The notes: generated by a model not told the origin, from the letters alone. Shown: positions 15,084-22,069, numbered from the stretch's first letter. The stretch is DNA of 22,069 bases from an uncultured Desulfuromonadales bacterium (GCA_945788205.1 CALZLE010000167.1:1-22069); one strand, 5' to 3'. Program-made: numbers and translations.

Positions 15084-15117
15084 AAACAGAAAGGTGGCGA
15101 CAGAATTTTCTGCCACC
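15084..15117 (-). terminator. Probable (partial) terminator after acpP
   Basis: On the minus strand GGTGGC pairs with GCCACC (6 bp), with an inner AGA/TCT stem offset by a 3-base bulge. The run TTTCTGTTT follows. It lies about 14 bases after the acpP stop. The interrupted T-run and bulge suggest incomplete termination, which would leave acpP expressed above fabF. Confidence 0.45.
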
Positions 15118-15130
15118 ACCGTTCAATAAA

Positions 15131-15364
15131 TCAGGAAGCGTTGCTGATGTAATCGACAGCGTCCTTAACTTTCTGAATTTTTTCTGCGTCTTCGTCAGAG
15201 ATTTCGACGTCGAACTCTTCTTCCAGAGCCATAACCAGCTCTACGGTGTCGAGAGAATCGGCACCGAGATCGTCCATAAATGCTGCGTCAGAAACGACCT
15301 GATCTTCGTCAACACCAAGTTGCTCAGCAACAATCTGCTTTACACGTTCTTCAATAGAAGCCAT
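15131..15364 (-). CDS. acpP: Acyl carrier protein
   Basis: This 77-residue acidic helical protein carries growing acyl chains on 4'-phosphopantetheine. The attachment site is S37 in the GADSLDTVELVMALEE motif. The N-terminus (MASIEERVKQIVAEQLGV) and the end (VKDAVDYISN) are typical. It has the best ribosome-binding site in the cluster (AGGAGG, 7 bases from ATG), in line with the high abundance of ACP. It lies between fabG and fabF, and a probable terminator follows. Confidence 0.98.
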   Translation of the reverse strand: MASIEERVKQIVAEQLGVDEDQVVSDAAFMDDLGADSLDTVELVMALEEEFDVEISDEDAEKIQKVKDAVDYISNAS

Positions 15365-15411
15365 TTGCTTTCCTCCTGTGTGGTTTCGGCTATAAAAAAG
15401 CCATTTTTTGT

Positions 15412-16149
15412 TTACATATACATTCCGCCGTTGACCCCGATAACCTGACCGGTAATGTAACCGGAATTATCGGAGGCCAAGAAAAGAACTGCATTGGCAA
15501 TATCATCTGCCGAACCGAGTCGTTCCAGCGGAATTTGGGCGGCCAGCTCCTGACGCTTGTCTTCCGGCAGCGCGTCAGTCATGGCAGTCGCAATAAAACC
15601 TGGAGCAACCGCGTTGACGGTTACATTTCTTTTTGCCAGTTCGCGGGCATTCGAACGAGTCAAGCCCATCAAGCCTGCTTTACTAGCACAATAGTTTGCC
15701 TGACCGGCATTGCCCATCTGACCAACAACCGATGCAATATTGATGATCCGGCCGTAACGTTGCTTGGTCATGACTTTTGCGGCAGCGCGGGTACACATGA
15801 AGGCACCTTTGAGATTGACAGTCAAAACTGCATCCCAGTCTTCGTCTTTCATGCGCAGCAAAAGACCATCGCGAGTGATACCGGCGTTGTTAACCAGGAT
15901 ATCGACCTGACCGAAGGTTTCTTTTGCAACCTTGATCATATTGTCTACATCGGTCGCGTCGGTCACATTACCAGTTACAGCGACCGCGTCAGTCCCCTGT
16001 TCTTTCAGTTCCGCGACAAAACTTTCCGTTGCATCTGGATCAATATCGACAGCGACAATCTTTGCCCCCTGACCTGCCAACGCCAGGGAAATGCTGCGAC
16101 CGATACCACGTGATGCGCCGGTTACTATGGCAACTTTATCCTGTACCAT
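15412..16149 (-). CDS. fabG: 3-oxoacyl-ACP reductase
   Basis: FabG is the NADPH-dependent reductase of the elongation cycle, a short-chain dehydrogenase. It has the cofactor motif TGASRGIG (10-17), NNAG (87-90), catalytic S140 in IASVVGQMG and Y153/K157 in NYCASKAG, and the C-terminal SGYITGQVIGVNGGM. At 245 residues it matches FabG rather than a general SDR, and its place between fabD and acpP settles the assignment. AGGAG is 7 bases from the ATG. Confidence 0.97.
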   Translation of the reverse strand: MVQDKVAIVTGASRGIGRSISLALAGQGAKIVAVDIDPDATESFVAELKEQGTDAVAVTGNVTDATDVDNMIKVAKETFGQVDILVNNAGITRDGLLLRMKDEDWDAVLTVNLKGAFMCTRAAAKVMTKQRYGRIINIASVVGQMGNAGQANYCASKAGLMGLTRSNARELAKRNVTVNAVAPGFIATAMTDALPEDKRQELAAQIPLERLGSADDIANAVLFLASDNSGYITGQVIGVNGGMYM

Positions 16150-16202
16150 ATTTCGTCTCCTTGTTTTATGTAAAAAAATCTAAAAAATGAATACTAATCG
16201 AT

Positions 16203-17117
16203 TTAAAATTTCTTAAGGCTATCAACATCACAGATATTCTGTACCGTTGAGCCCTTGGCAATTCTTTTTGCCAGACCGGACAGAACTTTCCCTGGCCCGA
16301 TTTCGACATAATTGGTCACACCAAGCTCTTTCATTTTAAGGATAGATTCGTCCCAGCGGACCGGCGCACAGACCTGCTCAACCAACAGTGACTTAACCCG
16401 CGCCGGCTCTTGATAAGGAGATGCTTCGACATTGCTGACAACTGGACAGAGGAAATCCCCAACAGAAACACCCTGAAGGGTTTCTTCAAGACGCTTGGCT
16501 GCCGGATCCATCAAGGCAGAATGGAAAGGTGCGCTGACCGGCAATGGTAAAGCACGCTTGGCACCGTTCTCTTTCGCCAGGGCCATCGCCCGCTCAACGG
16601 CTGTGGTGTGCCCAGCGATGACGATCTGTCCGGGGCTGTTAAAATTCGCCGGAGCAACAATCTCGCCTTGCGCAGCGTCTTTACAAAGTTTCTCGAGTTC
16701 TGGAGCATTAATTCCCATAATTGCCGCCATTGCACCGACACCAACCGGAACCGCTTCCTGCATAAAAGTGCCGCGTTGACGAACGGTACGTACTGCATCA
16801 GCCAGAGACAACGCTTCGACACTCACCAGAGCTGAATACTCACCTAGAGAATGACCTGCTGCAAATGCTGGCTTGAGGCCTGTCTCCTGTTCAAGGACCC
16901 GCAGCGCAGCGACACTTGTAGTCAATATTGCCGGCTGAGTGTTGGCTGTCAGTTTCAGCTCTTCGTCACTGCCACTGAAACACATCTTCGCAATATCAAA
17001 ACCAAGAGCATCACTGGCTTCTTCGAAAACCTGCTTCGCGACTGAGAAATTCTCAGCTAAATCTTTGCCCATTCCAGAATACTGAGAACCCTGGCCTGGA
17101 AATAAAAAAGCATCCAT
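16203..17117 (-). CDS. fabD: Malonyl-CoA:ACP transacylase
   Basis: FabD moves malonyl from CoA to ACP. The N-terminal FPGQGSQYSGMG (6-17), the nucleophile S90 in GHSLGEYSALV, R115 and H199 in SAPFHSALM are all present, matching the E. coli active site closely in spacing. The length of 304 residues is standard. The ribosome-binding site is weak (GGAA only), unlike fabG and fabH on either side. It follows fabH by 46 bases. Confidence 0.97.
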   Translation of the reverse strand: MDAFLFPGQGSQYSGMGKDLAENFSVAKQVFEEASDALGFDIAKMCFSGSDEELKLTANTQPAILTTSVAALRVLEQETGLKPAFAAGHSLGEYSALVSVEALSLADAVRTVRQRGTFMQEAVPVGVGAMAAIMGINAPELEKLCKDAAQGEIVAPANFNSPGQIVIAGHTTAVERAMALAKENGAKRALPLPVSAPFHSALMDPAAKRLEETLQGVSVGDFLCPVVSNVEASPYQEPARVKSLLVEQVCAPVRWDESILKMKELGVTNYVEIGPGKVLSGLAKRIAKGSTVQNICDVDSLKKF

Positions 17118-17163
17118 AGAAATATTTTCCGTTTGGCTTAAATAAATTAAGAGGTTAACAGCA

Positions 17164-18144
17164 CTACCAGCGAACTAAAGTCCCGCCCCAGGTAAAACCA
17201 CCACCGAAGGCCGCCATCAAAACTAAATCACCCGCTTTGATCTGACCTCCACGATTCGCTTCATCCAGCGCGATAGGAATGGTAGCGGCCGAGGTATTGC
17301 CGTACTTGTTGACGTTGATAAAGCTCTGCTCATCAGTCAACTTGAGCCGCTTGGTCGTCGCTTCAAGAATCCGTAAATTAGCTTGATGAGGAATGAACAG
17401 GCCGACATCTTCACTGCTGTATCCATTTGCTTTCAATGCTTCTTTGGAGACTTCAGTCATCATGCGCACGGCAAATTTATAGACTTCGTTACCGTTCATC
17501 TTTAGGAAGGGGAGCTTAGCCTCAAGACCCTCTAGCGAAGGTTGATGCTTGACTCCAAAACCGGGCTGATAGAGAAAATCAACATAGTTTCCGTCCGAGT
17601 GCAGATGCGACGAAAGCACACCCTTGTCGCCCTCTTGCGCTTCAAGCACAACAGCTCCAGCACCGTCGCCGAAAAGTACGCAGGTATTGCGATCAGTCCA
17701 GTCGATACAGGAACGGCTAAAAATTTCAGCGCCAATAACCAGAGCCCTTTTACCGCGCCCAGCAACCAAAAAGTCATCGGCGCTAGCGAGGGCATAGAGG
17801 AAACCACTACAAGCTGCAGAAACATCGTAAGCGTGGGCTTTTTTAGCGCCAATATTCGCCTGTACGATGCAGGCAGTCGCTGGCCAAGGATAATCCCCGG
17901 TAATGGTTCCCACAACAATAACATCGATATCTTCAGCCGAGACACCGGCCATTTCCAAGGCTCGCTCAGCAGCCCTGGATGCCAGATCGGAAGTCAATTC
18001 ATCATCGGCAGCAATGCGACGTTCTTCGATACCGGTTCGAGCAACGATCCAATCGTTATTGGTATCGACTATTTTTTCAAGGTCATAGTTCGTCAGAACT
18101 TTTTCCGGAGTATAGGATCCCGTTCCAATGATTCGCGATTTCAT
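17164..18144 (-). CDS. fabH: 3-oxoacyl-ACP synthase III
   Basis: KAS III starts fatty-acid synthesis by condensing acetyl-CoA (or a branched primer) with malonyl-ACP. The catalytic residues are C112 in SAACSGFLYAL, H253 in FIPHQANLRI and N283 in NKYGNTSAATIP. The N-terminal half has the typical NDWIVARTGIEERR (30-43). The length is 326 residues. AGGAG lies before the ATG. It sits directly after plsX, as in most bacteria with this cluster. The primer preference cannot be read from the sequence. Confidence 0.97.
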   Translation of the reverse strand: MKSRIIGTGSYTPEKVLTNYDLEKIVDTNNDWIVARTGIEERRIAADDELTSDLASRAAERALEMAGVSAEDIDVIVVGTITGDYPWPATACIVQANIGAKKAHAYDVSAACSGFLYALASADDFLVAGRGKRALVIGAEIFSRSCIDWTDRNTCVLFGDGAGAVVLEAQEGDKGVLSSHLHSDGNYVDFLYQPGFGVKHQPSLEGLEAKLPFLKMNGNEVYKFAVRMMTEVSKEALKANGYSSEDVGLFIPHQANLRILEATTKRLKLTDEQSFINVNKYGNTSAATIPIALDEANRGGQIKAGDLVLMAAFGGGFTWGGTLVRW

Positions 18145-18190
18145 AGTTGGTTCTCCTTTGTCCGTGAAACTATTTCATTACAAAACAAAA

Positions 18191-19177
18191 TCAAAACAAG
18201 CCGATCAAGCGTTCTTCAAGCTTAATTTTGGCAAATTCCGTTGCCTGGCGAATAGCAATACTGATCGCAACAGGATCTGAACTGCCGTGACAAATGACCC
18301 CGGTCCCAGCAATACCGAGCAATGGAGCGCCGCCATACTCTGCTGGATTAATTTTTTTCTTGAAGGCATCAAACGCGGAACGGCTTAACAGGTAGCCAAG
18401 CCTGGCCCAGAAGCGACTTTCTATCTCACGCTTCAGCATTGTTCCGATAGCGACAGCCAAGCCTTCCGAAACCTTCAACAAAACATTACCGACAAATCCG
18501 TCACAAACAACGACATCAACAGAACCGTTATAAACATCACCACCCTCGACATAACCGACATAATTCAAATCGGTTTCCTTGAGTAACTGATGAGCTTCAC
18601 GGGTCAGATCATTGCCCTTTTTTTCCTCTTCACCATTGGAAAGCAGACCGACTCGAGGGTGCGATTTGCCAAGGACTTGCTCGATGTAAATGCTTCCCAT
18701 AACGGCAAACTGAAGTAGATTGATCGGCTTGCATTCAACATTGGCACCCATATCGAGGACCATCGTTTGGCCAGTCAAGGTTGGCACCAAGGTTCCTATC
18801 GCGGGCCGGTCAATCCCCTTAACCCGTCGTAAGACAGCCATACCAGCGGCCATGGTTGCCCCGGAGTTGCCAGTACTAACGGCTCCCGCCGCCTTGCCCT
18901 GCTTGACCAGATCAAAAGCAACGCGAACTGAAGAATCTTTCTTCTTACGCACCGCATCAGAAGCTGAATCCTGCATACCGACAACTTCACTGGCGTGCTG
19001 GATCTCGATTGAGAGGCCCTGCGTCTGGTGCTTTGCAAGCTCCTTCTGGATTTTCTCGGTATCGCCGACCAGAATAGCTTCACAACCCCATTGTCGGGCA
19101 GCAGCAACAGCACCAGCTACTTCCGAAGCTGGTGCTGAGTCTCCCCCCATAACATCAATTGCAATCTTCAATGACAT
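18191..19177 (-). CDS. plsX: Phosphate acyltransferase PlsX
   Basis: PlsX makes acyl-phosphate from acyl-ACP, the substrate used by PlsY for the first phospholipid acylation. It opens IAIDVMGGDSAP (5-16) and has SAGNSGA-like STGNSGATMAAG (101-112), ALGTL-like PAIGTLVPTL (125-134), SNGEEEKKGND and the family's C-terminal GAPLLGIAGTGVICHGSSD. The length is 328 residues. It starts 17 bases after rpmF, with no clear Shine-Dalgarno, so coupling to rpmF is possible. A peripheral membrane location is expected for the family. Confidence 0.97.
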   Translation of the reverse strand: MSLKIAIDVMGGDSAPASEVAGAVAAARQWGCEAILVGDTEKIQKELAKHQTQGLSIEIQHASEVVGMQDSASDAVRKKKDSSVRVAFDLVKQGKAAGAVSTGNSGATMAAGMAVLRRVKGIDRPAIGTLVPTLTGQTMVLDMGANVECKPINLLQFAVMGSIYIEQVLGKSHPRVGLLSNGEEEKKGNDLTREAHQLLKETDLNYVGYVEGGDVYNGSVDVVVCDGFVGNVLLKVSEGLAVAIGTMLKREIESRFWARLGYLLSRSAFDAFKKKINPAEYGGAPLLGIAGTGVICHGSSDPVAISIAIRQATEFAKIKLEERLIGLF

Positions 19178-19194
19178 AATCGATCAGAAACAGA

Positions 19195-19377
19195 TCAGAT
19201 TTCGTCGCTGTTAATAATTTCTTTACCTTTATAGGTCCCACAGCTGGCGCAAACTCGATGCGGCTGCTTCGGCTCCTGACATTGCGGACAAGTAGAAATG
19301 CCCGGTGCCGAAATTGAGTCATGAGCGCGACGGGTATTCTTTTTCGATTTTGATTTTTTACTCTTAGGTACAGCCAT
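19195..19377 (-). CDS. rpmF: 50S ribosomal protein L32 (bL32), zinc form
   Basis: This 60-residue ribosomal protein begins MAVPKSKKSKSKKNTRRAHD, the conserved L32 N-terminus. It carries two cysteine pairs, CPQC and CASC, with HRVC between them, so it is the zinc-binding (C+) type. AGGAG lies before the ATG. It lies between yceD and plsX, the classical yceD-rpmF-plsX order linking ribosome and lipid synthesis. Confidence 0.97.
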   Translation of the reverse strand: MAVPKSKKSKSKKNTRRAHDSISAPGISTCPQCQEPKQPHRVCASCGTYKGKEIINSDEI

Positions 19378-19449
19378 TTTGTTTTTCTCCTTGCAGCCGA
19401 CAGATGAATGCTCGACTTATTTTTATTTATCAGGCATCCGCCTGGTGTC

Positions 19450-20010
19450 CTATTTCTCGGACGATTCTATTTCCAACCCGGCGAGTGCCGAGAACCGGTT
19501 ATTAAAAACCTTTTTTTCACACTGACATTTATCAATATTTAAATTGCAGCCACACTCAGGGCACAACCCCTTGCACTGATCTGAGCAAATTGGGCTGATC
19601 GGCAATGCCATCACTAACTGGTCCTGCAGTGGTTGCATTAAATCGAGACATTCATCTTGGTAATAAACCAACCCAAGCTCATCAGTATCAAGCTCGACTT
19701 CGACGTCCTCGTCTTCAGCAACCTGCTCTTCTGCGACATAAGGCGTAAAGGTGAAAGCAAAGCTTGCTGACAGGTCTTCTTCGCAGGCTTGCAGACAACG
19801 ACCGCACGCCAAAGTGACTCTGGACGAAAGCTGACCGTCAACCTCAACCAGTTGCCCCAATCTCTGCAAGCGGAGTTGAAACTGAATCGGTGCAACAAAA
19901 CCGACTTCTGCCTCCAGCCCCATTTCAATTAAACCTGTAAACTCTGAAGCGGCGCAGGTCAGTTCCTGTTTCAAACCACCTTCTATTATGTCATCCAACT
20001 CGAGGCGCAT
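19450..20010 (-). CDS. yceD: YceD/DUF177 family protein (23S rRNA accumulation)
   Basis: This DUF177 protein starts MRLELDDIIEGGLKQEL, has the CGRCLQACEE motif at about 93-102 in an acidic mid-section, and ends in a cysteine-rich segment (CSDQCKGLCPECGCN, then CQC) that may bind metal. YceD homologues have been linked to 23S rRNA accumulation in E. coli and plants, with the biochemical role unclear. The frame is open to an ATG at 20061, but that ATG lies between the -35 and -10 of a strong promoter and cannot be on that transcript. The ATG at 20010 has GGAG 9 bases upstream, gives 186 residues and matches the family's start. It is first in the yceD-rpmF-plsX-fab operon. Confidence 0.9.
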   Translation of the reverse strand: MRLELDDIIEGGLKQELTCAASEFTGLIEMGLEAEVGFVAPIQFQLRLQRLGQLVEVDGQLSSRVTLACGRCLQACEEDLSASFAFTFTPYVAEEQVAEDEDVEVELDTDELGLVYYQDECLDLMQPLQDQLVMALPISPICSDQCKGLCPECGCNLNIDKCQCEKKVFNNRFSALAGLEIESSEK

Positions 20011-20038
20011 AAAACGCAGCTCCAGAGCAAAAGGGAAC

Positions 20039-20066
20039 AGTATAAAGAGAGCCTCAACCATGTCAA
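20039..20066 (-). promoter_or_regulatory. Strong sigma70-type promoter of the yceD-rpmF-plsX-fab operon
   Basis: A perfect -35 TTGACA (20061-20066) is separated by 16 bases from TATACT (20039-20044), a 5/6 -10. The expected start point near 20032 gives a leader of about 22 bases that just contains the GGAG site of the yceD ATG at 20010. It is the best promoter match I found in the window and lies in the divergent gap with mazG. Confidence 0.85.
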
Positions 20067-20247
20067 GGGAAAAGGGCCCTGCATAACTGATTGATAACGG
20101 CGAGTTTTCTTAGCCCATCGCTGGGCAATTTGCAAGGTTTTTTTTAAGCGAAAAAGTGGTAACAATACAGCTGGTAGAAAATACCAAGAAAAGGTACCAA
20201 CCTCCCGATATTTATAGAGCTTTAACCTTTTTCAAGAGAGCACTGCA

Positions 20248-20946
20248 ATGGGCCGCAAAAAACAGTTACAAAACCTGAAAGAACTCATTGACATCATGGC
20301 TCTGTTGAGATCAGAAAATGGCTGCCAATGGGATCGCCAACAGACTCCCGAATCACTAAAAAAACACATCCTTGAAGAGACCTATGAACTTCTCGAAGCA
20401 ATCGACAGCGGCAACCCGGATGAGATTTGTGACGAATTAGGCGATTTGCTTCTTCAAGTCGTTTTTCAGGCACAGATATTTAGCGATGATGGGCGGTTTG
20501 ATATTGCTGACGTTGCTCAATCGATCAGCGACAAATTAATCCGGCGCCATCCGCATATTTTTGCCAATGCCCCCAACCAGGGACACGAACAGCGCTGGGA
20601 AGAAATCAAACAACAGGAACGAGATGCCAGAGGAAAGAAAAATACTCTTGCAGAGCGTATTCCAAAAACACTTCCCGCACTAAAGAGGGGAACTAAGCTG
20701 GCCAAAAAGTGTGCGCAATCGAACCCACTGGAAAAGGTCCTGGATATGAAAAAAATGATCCAGGAAATGGAGACATCGATTCGCGCAGAAAACGACAATC
20801 AAAAACAGCTGTGTGACCAACTGAGTCAATTGCTGATTGACCTCTGTCACTTTTCGGCAACAACGGGTCTGGACCCTGAGGATTTGCTTAGAACAAGAAC
20901 CACACAACTCATCTCAGAAATTGACTCGCAAAACAATGCATGCTAG
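20248..20946 (+). CDS. mazG: Nucleoside triphosphate pyrophosphohydrolase MazG
   Basis: MazG hydrolyses (d)NTPs to monophosphates, acting in house-cleaning and, in E. coli, in lowering ppGpp after starvation. The N-terminal domain carries the metal site: GCQWDRQQTPESLKKHILEE (25-44), E43/E44 and E47, then E63 and D66 in DELGDLL, followed by RRHPHIF and WEEIKQQE. The second, C-terminal MazG repeat (about 145-225) is recognisable but degenerate: the ELGDLL counterpart reads QLSQLL (191-196) and lacks the acidic residues. At 232 residues it is shorter than E. coli MazG (about 263). The ribosome-binding site is weak. It is divergent from yceD and is followed by a terminator. Confidence 0.93.
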   Translation: MGRKKQLQNLKELIDIMALLRSENGCQWDRQQTPESLKKHILEETYELLEAIDSGNPDEICDELGDLLLQVVFQAQIFSDDGRFDIADVAQSISDKLIRRHPHIFANAPNQGHEQRWEEIKQQERDARGKKNTLAERIPKTLPALKRGTKLAKKCAQSNPLEKVLDMKKMIQEMETSIRAENDNQKQLCDQLSQLLIDLCHFSATTGLDPEDLLRTRTTQLISEIDSQNNAC

Positions 20947-20991
20947 GTCATAATTTCTAAAGTTGGTGAAAAACAAACACTTTTAGCTATC

Positions 20992-21034
20992 TTCAACAAT
21001 GGTTGTTGAAAAGCTGTTGAAAACCCTGTTGAAA
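20992..21034 (+). repeat. TGTTGAAA repeat cluster with an inverted copy
   Basis: Three direct copies of TGTTGAAA (starting at 21004, 21015 and 21027, spaced 11 and 12 bases) follow an inverted copy. The inverted copy forms the perfect palindrome TTCAACAA-TGG-TTGTTGAA (20992-21010). A one-mismatch copy, TGGTGAAAA, lies at 20964. The spacing is about one helical turn. The cluster lies between the mazG stop and its terminator. Confidence 0.7.
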
Positions 21035-21050
21035 GAATCGAGAGCACACT

Positions 21051-21085
21051 AATAGCAGCCATCCCGTACTGGTTGCCTATTTTTT
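21051..21085 (+). terminator. Intrinsic terminator after mazG
   Basis: AATAG-CAGCC pairs with GGTTG-CTATT (10 bp with one G-T pair and one bulged C) over a 10-base loop and runs directly into six T residues. It lies about 105 bases after the mazG stop and would separate mazG from fxsA. No convincing fxsA promoter was found in the remaining A+T-rich 110 bases. Confidence 0.7.
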
Positions 21086-21199
21086 AACCATATTTTTTGC
21101 ACTGTATTATCAGATACTTACACTGCCAAACAGGATGCCTCTAACAATACCAGATAACGAACAGACTTAATTTATATTTTTTTATGAAAGGCAATGAAA

Positions 21200-21592
21200 A
21201 TGTTTATAAAGCTCCTATTTCTCTTTACTTTAGTCCCGATTCTTGAGCTTTACGTGCTCATTGAAGCGGGTCAGCAAATTGGAGTTGGGCCGACCATCGC
21301 AATGATTTTCATTACTGGCATTGCCGGTGCTTACCTAGCAAGAACTCAAGGATTTAACCTTATCAATAAAATACAGACAGATCTAAACGAAGGCCGTATC
21401 CCAGCTGGAGAAATGATGGATGGCGCAATGATTCTGTCTGGAGGATTGCTATTACTTACCCCCGGCTTCTGCACCGACCTGATCGGCTTCTGCCTTCTGA
21501 CACCGGCGACCAGAGGTATTTTCAAAAGCTGGCTGCAAATATGGTTGGAGAAAAAAATTGCGCGAGGGGAAATAAAAATAGGTCGGTACTAA
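21200..21592 (+). CDS. fxsA: FxsA family membrane protein
   Basis: This FxsA-family inner-membrane protein is named for a plasmid copy that relieves F exclusion of phage T7 in E. coli; its cellular role is not established. Hydrophobic segments are at about 1-20 (LFLFTLVPILELYVLIEAG), 26-45 (TIAMIFITGIAGAYLARTQG region) and 72-95 (GAMILSGGLLLLTPGFCTDLIGF). The conserved elements IPAGEMMDGAMI, GGLLLLTPGF and TPATR are present. The ATG at 21200 is chosen over the one two codons earlier because GAAAGG lies 8 bases before it rather than 2. This gives 130 residues. Its stop overlaps the convergent murJ stop. Confidence 0.9.
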   Translation: MFIKLLFLFTLVPILELYVLIEAGQQIGVGPTIAMIFITGIAGAYLARTQGFNLINKIQTDLNEGRIPAGEMMDGAMILSGGLLLLTPGFCTDLIGFCLLTPATRGIFKSWLQIWLEKKIARGEIKIGRY

Positions 21593-22069
21593 GGTGCACT
21601 GCTGGACGACTTGCGATTCTTAAGTAACTGCCAGCCCTGCTGTAACTCATCTAAACGGAACAACAAACAGCACCCCAAAAAGGATAAGGCCCCGGCAACG
21701 ACGGCAGCAAACAAAACCCCACCCCGCATCAAGACCTCTCCGGTCTGCTGCCAATCGGCCAAAGAAAGGATAAAACTGACAACTACAGCCATCAGCAGGC
21801 ACGCCGGTATCACTTTCATCAGCGGTGTCCAAAGTGATACCTGGAGCAGCGAGCCAACCTTATCCCGCAACAACCAGAGCAGCAGGCAAGCATTAAACAT
21901 AGATGCCAGCGTCAATGCAACGGCAAGCCCCAAGTGCTGAAAAAACTGCATCAACACCAGACCAAAAACCAGATTGACGAGTAGAGTCCAAAAAGACACC
22001 AGGACCGGAGTTTTGGTGTCCTTCATGGCATAAAAGGTCTGCGCTGCGATACGACTATAACCAACAAAC
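21589..22069 (-). CDS. murJ: Lipid II flippase MurJ, C-terminal part (cut by window edge)
   Basis: The frame has no start inside the window. Upstream of the internal ATG at 22026 it continues as FVGYSRIAAQTFYAMKDTKTP, the typical MurJ/MviN region before transmembrane helix 10 or so, up to base 22068. About 159 residues of the roughly 500-residue protein are present. They hold the NLVFGLVLMQFFQHLGLAVALT segment, LLLWLLRDKVG and several hydrophobic helices, ending in a short basic/serine tail. MurJ flips the peptidoglycan precursor lipid II across the inner membrane. Its TAG overlaps the last bases of fxsA by 4, tail to tail. Confidence 0.9.
   Translation of the reverse strand, partial: FVGYSRIAAQTFYAMKDTKTPVLVSFWTLLVNLVFGLVLMQFFQHLGLAVALTLASMFNACLLLWLLRDKVGSLLQVSLWTPLMKVIPACLLMAVVVSFILSLADWQQTGEVLMRGGVLFAAVVAGALSFLGCCLLFRLDELQQGWQLLKNRKSSSSAP

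Noticed and set aside
17542..18225. Plus-strand open frame of 227 codons
   Set aside because: It is antisense to fabH and its low-complexity product has no recognisable domain.
19427..19446. Terminator between yceD and rpmF
   Set aside because: The CAGGC/GCCTG hairpin is short and is followed by an A-rich, not T-rich, run on the transcribed strand.
20010..20061. Signal-peptide-like N-terminus of a longer yceD product
   Set aside because: The hydrophobic stretch comes from translating promoter DNA; the message starts downstream of it.
20992..21034. CRISPR array
   Set aside because: The repeats are only 8-9 bases with 2-4 base gaps and no spacers or cas genes are present.

Overview
This window is a dense stretch of core chromosome from a Gram-negative bacterium. 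The gene order yceD-rpmF-plsX-fabHDG-acpP-fabF-rpiB-glyA-(dCMP deaminase)-nrdR-ribD-ribE-ribBA-ribH-nusB resembles what I recall for Desulfuromonas/Geobacter-type deltaproteobacteria. That lineage call is inference from gene order and protein character, not from a search. I see no insertion sequence, phage gene, CRISPR array or rRNA gene. Base composition and codon use look even throughout.

Layout from left to right. (1) 1-3550 holds the thrS-infC-rpmI-rplT translation operon on the minus strand. A tRNA-Val(GAC) gene on the same strand lies just upstream of thrS, and a strong intrinsic terminator follows rplT. infC appears to start at a rare AUA codon. (2) 3713-5572 holds one plus-strand gene for a long-chain acyl-CoA synthetase-like enzyme, with a bidirectional terminator between it and the convergent hom gene. 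(3) 5650-13243, minus strand, read right to left: glyA, dCMP deaminase, nrdR, ribD, ribE, ribBA, ribH, nusB, hom. This joins one-carbon and deoxynucleotide metabolism, the riboflavin pathway from GTP and ribulose 5-phosphate, an antitermination factor and homoserine dehydrogenase. (4) 13307-20010, minus strand, read right to left: yceD, rpmF, plsX, fabH, fabD, fabG, acpP, fabF, rpiB. This is the fatty-acid/phospholipid initiation cluster behind a strong sigma70-type promoter. (5) 20248-22069 holds plus-strand mazG and fxsA, converging on the C-terminal end of a murJ gene that runs off the window.

The gene content is ordinary housekeeping. The interesting signals are in junctions and leaders. 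The AUA start of infC fits the family's known autoregulation. A terminator in front of thrS has a 3' arm that can instead pair with the thrS Shine-Dalgarno. A similar terminator abuts the glyA ribosome-binding site. The acpP-fabF junction has a terminator, a promoter and a palindrome over the -10. A 15-pair hairpin that is continuous only on the transcribed strand precedes ribD. TGTTGAAA repeats spaced about one helical turn lie between mazG and fxsA.

Several starts are revised from the longest open frame using ribosome-binding sites or promoter position: thrS, infC, ribD, glyA, rpiB, yceD and fxsA. No intergenic stretch exceeds 300 bases. The longest, 20947-21199, holds a terminator and the repeat cluster. 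Nothing in the window looks like an unrecognised multi-gene system.
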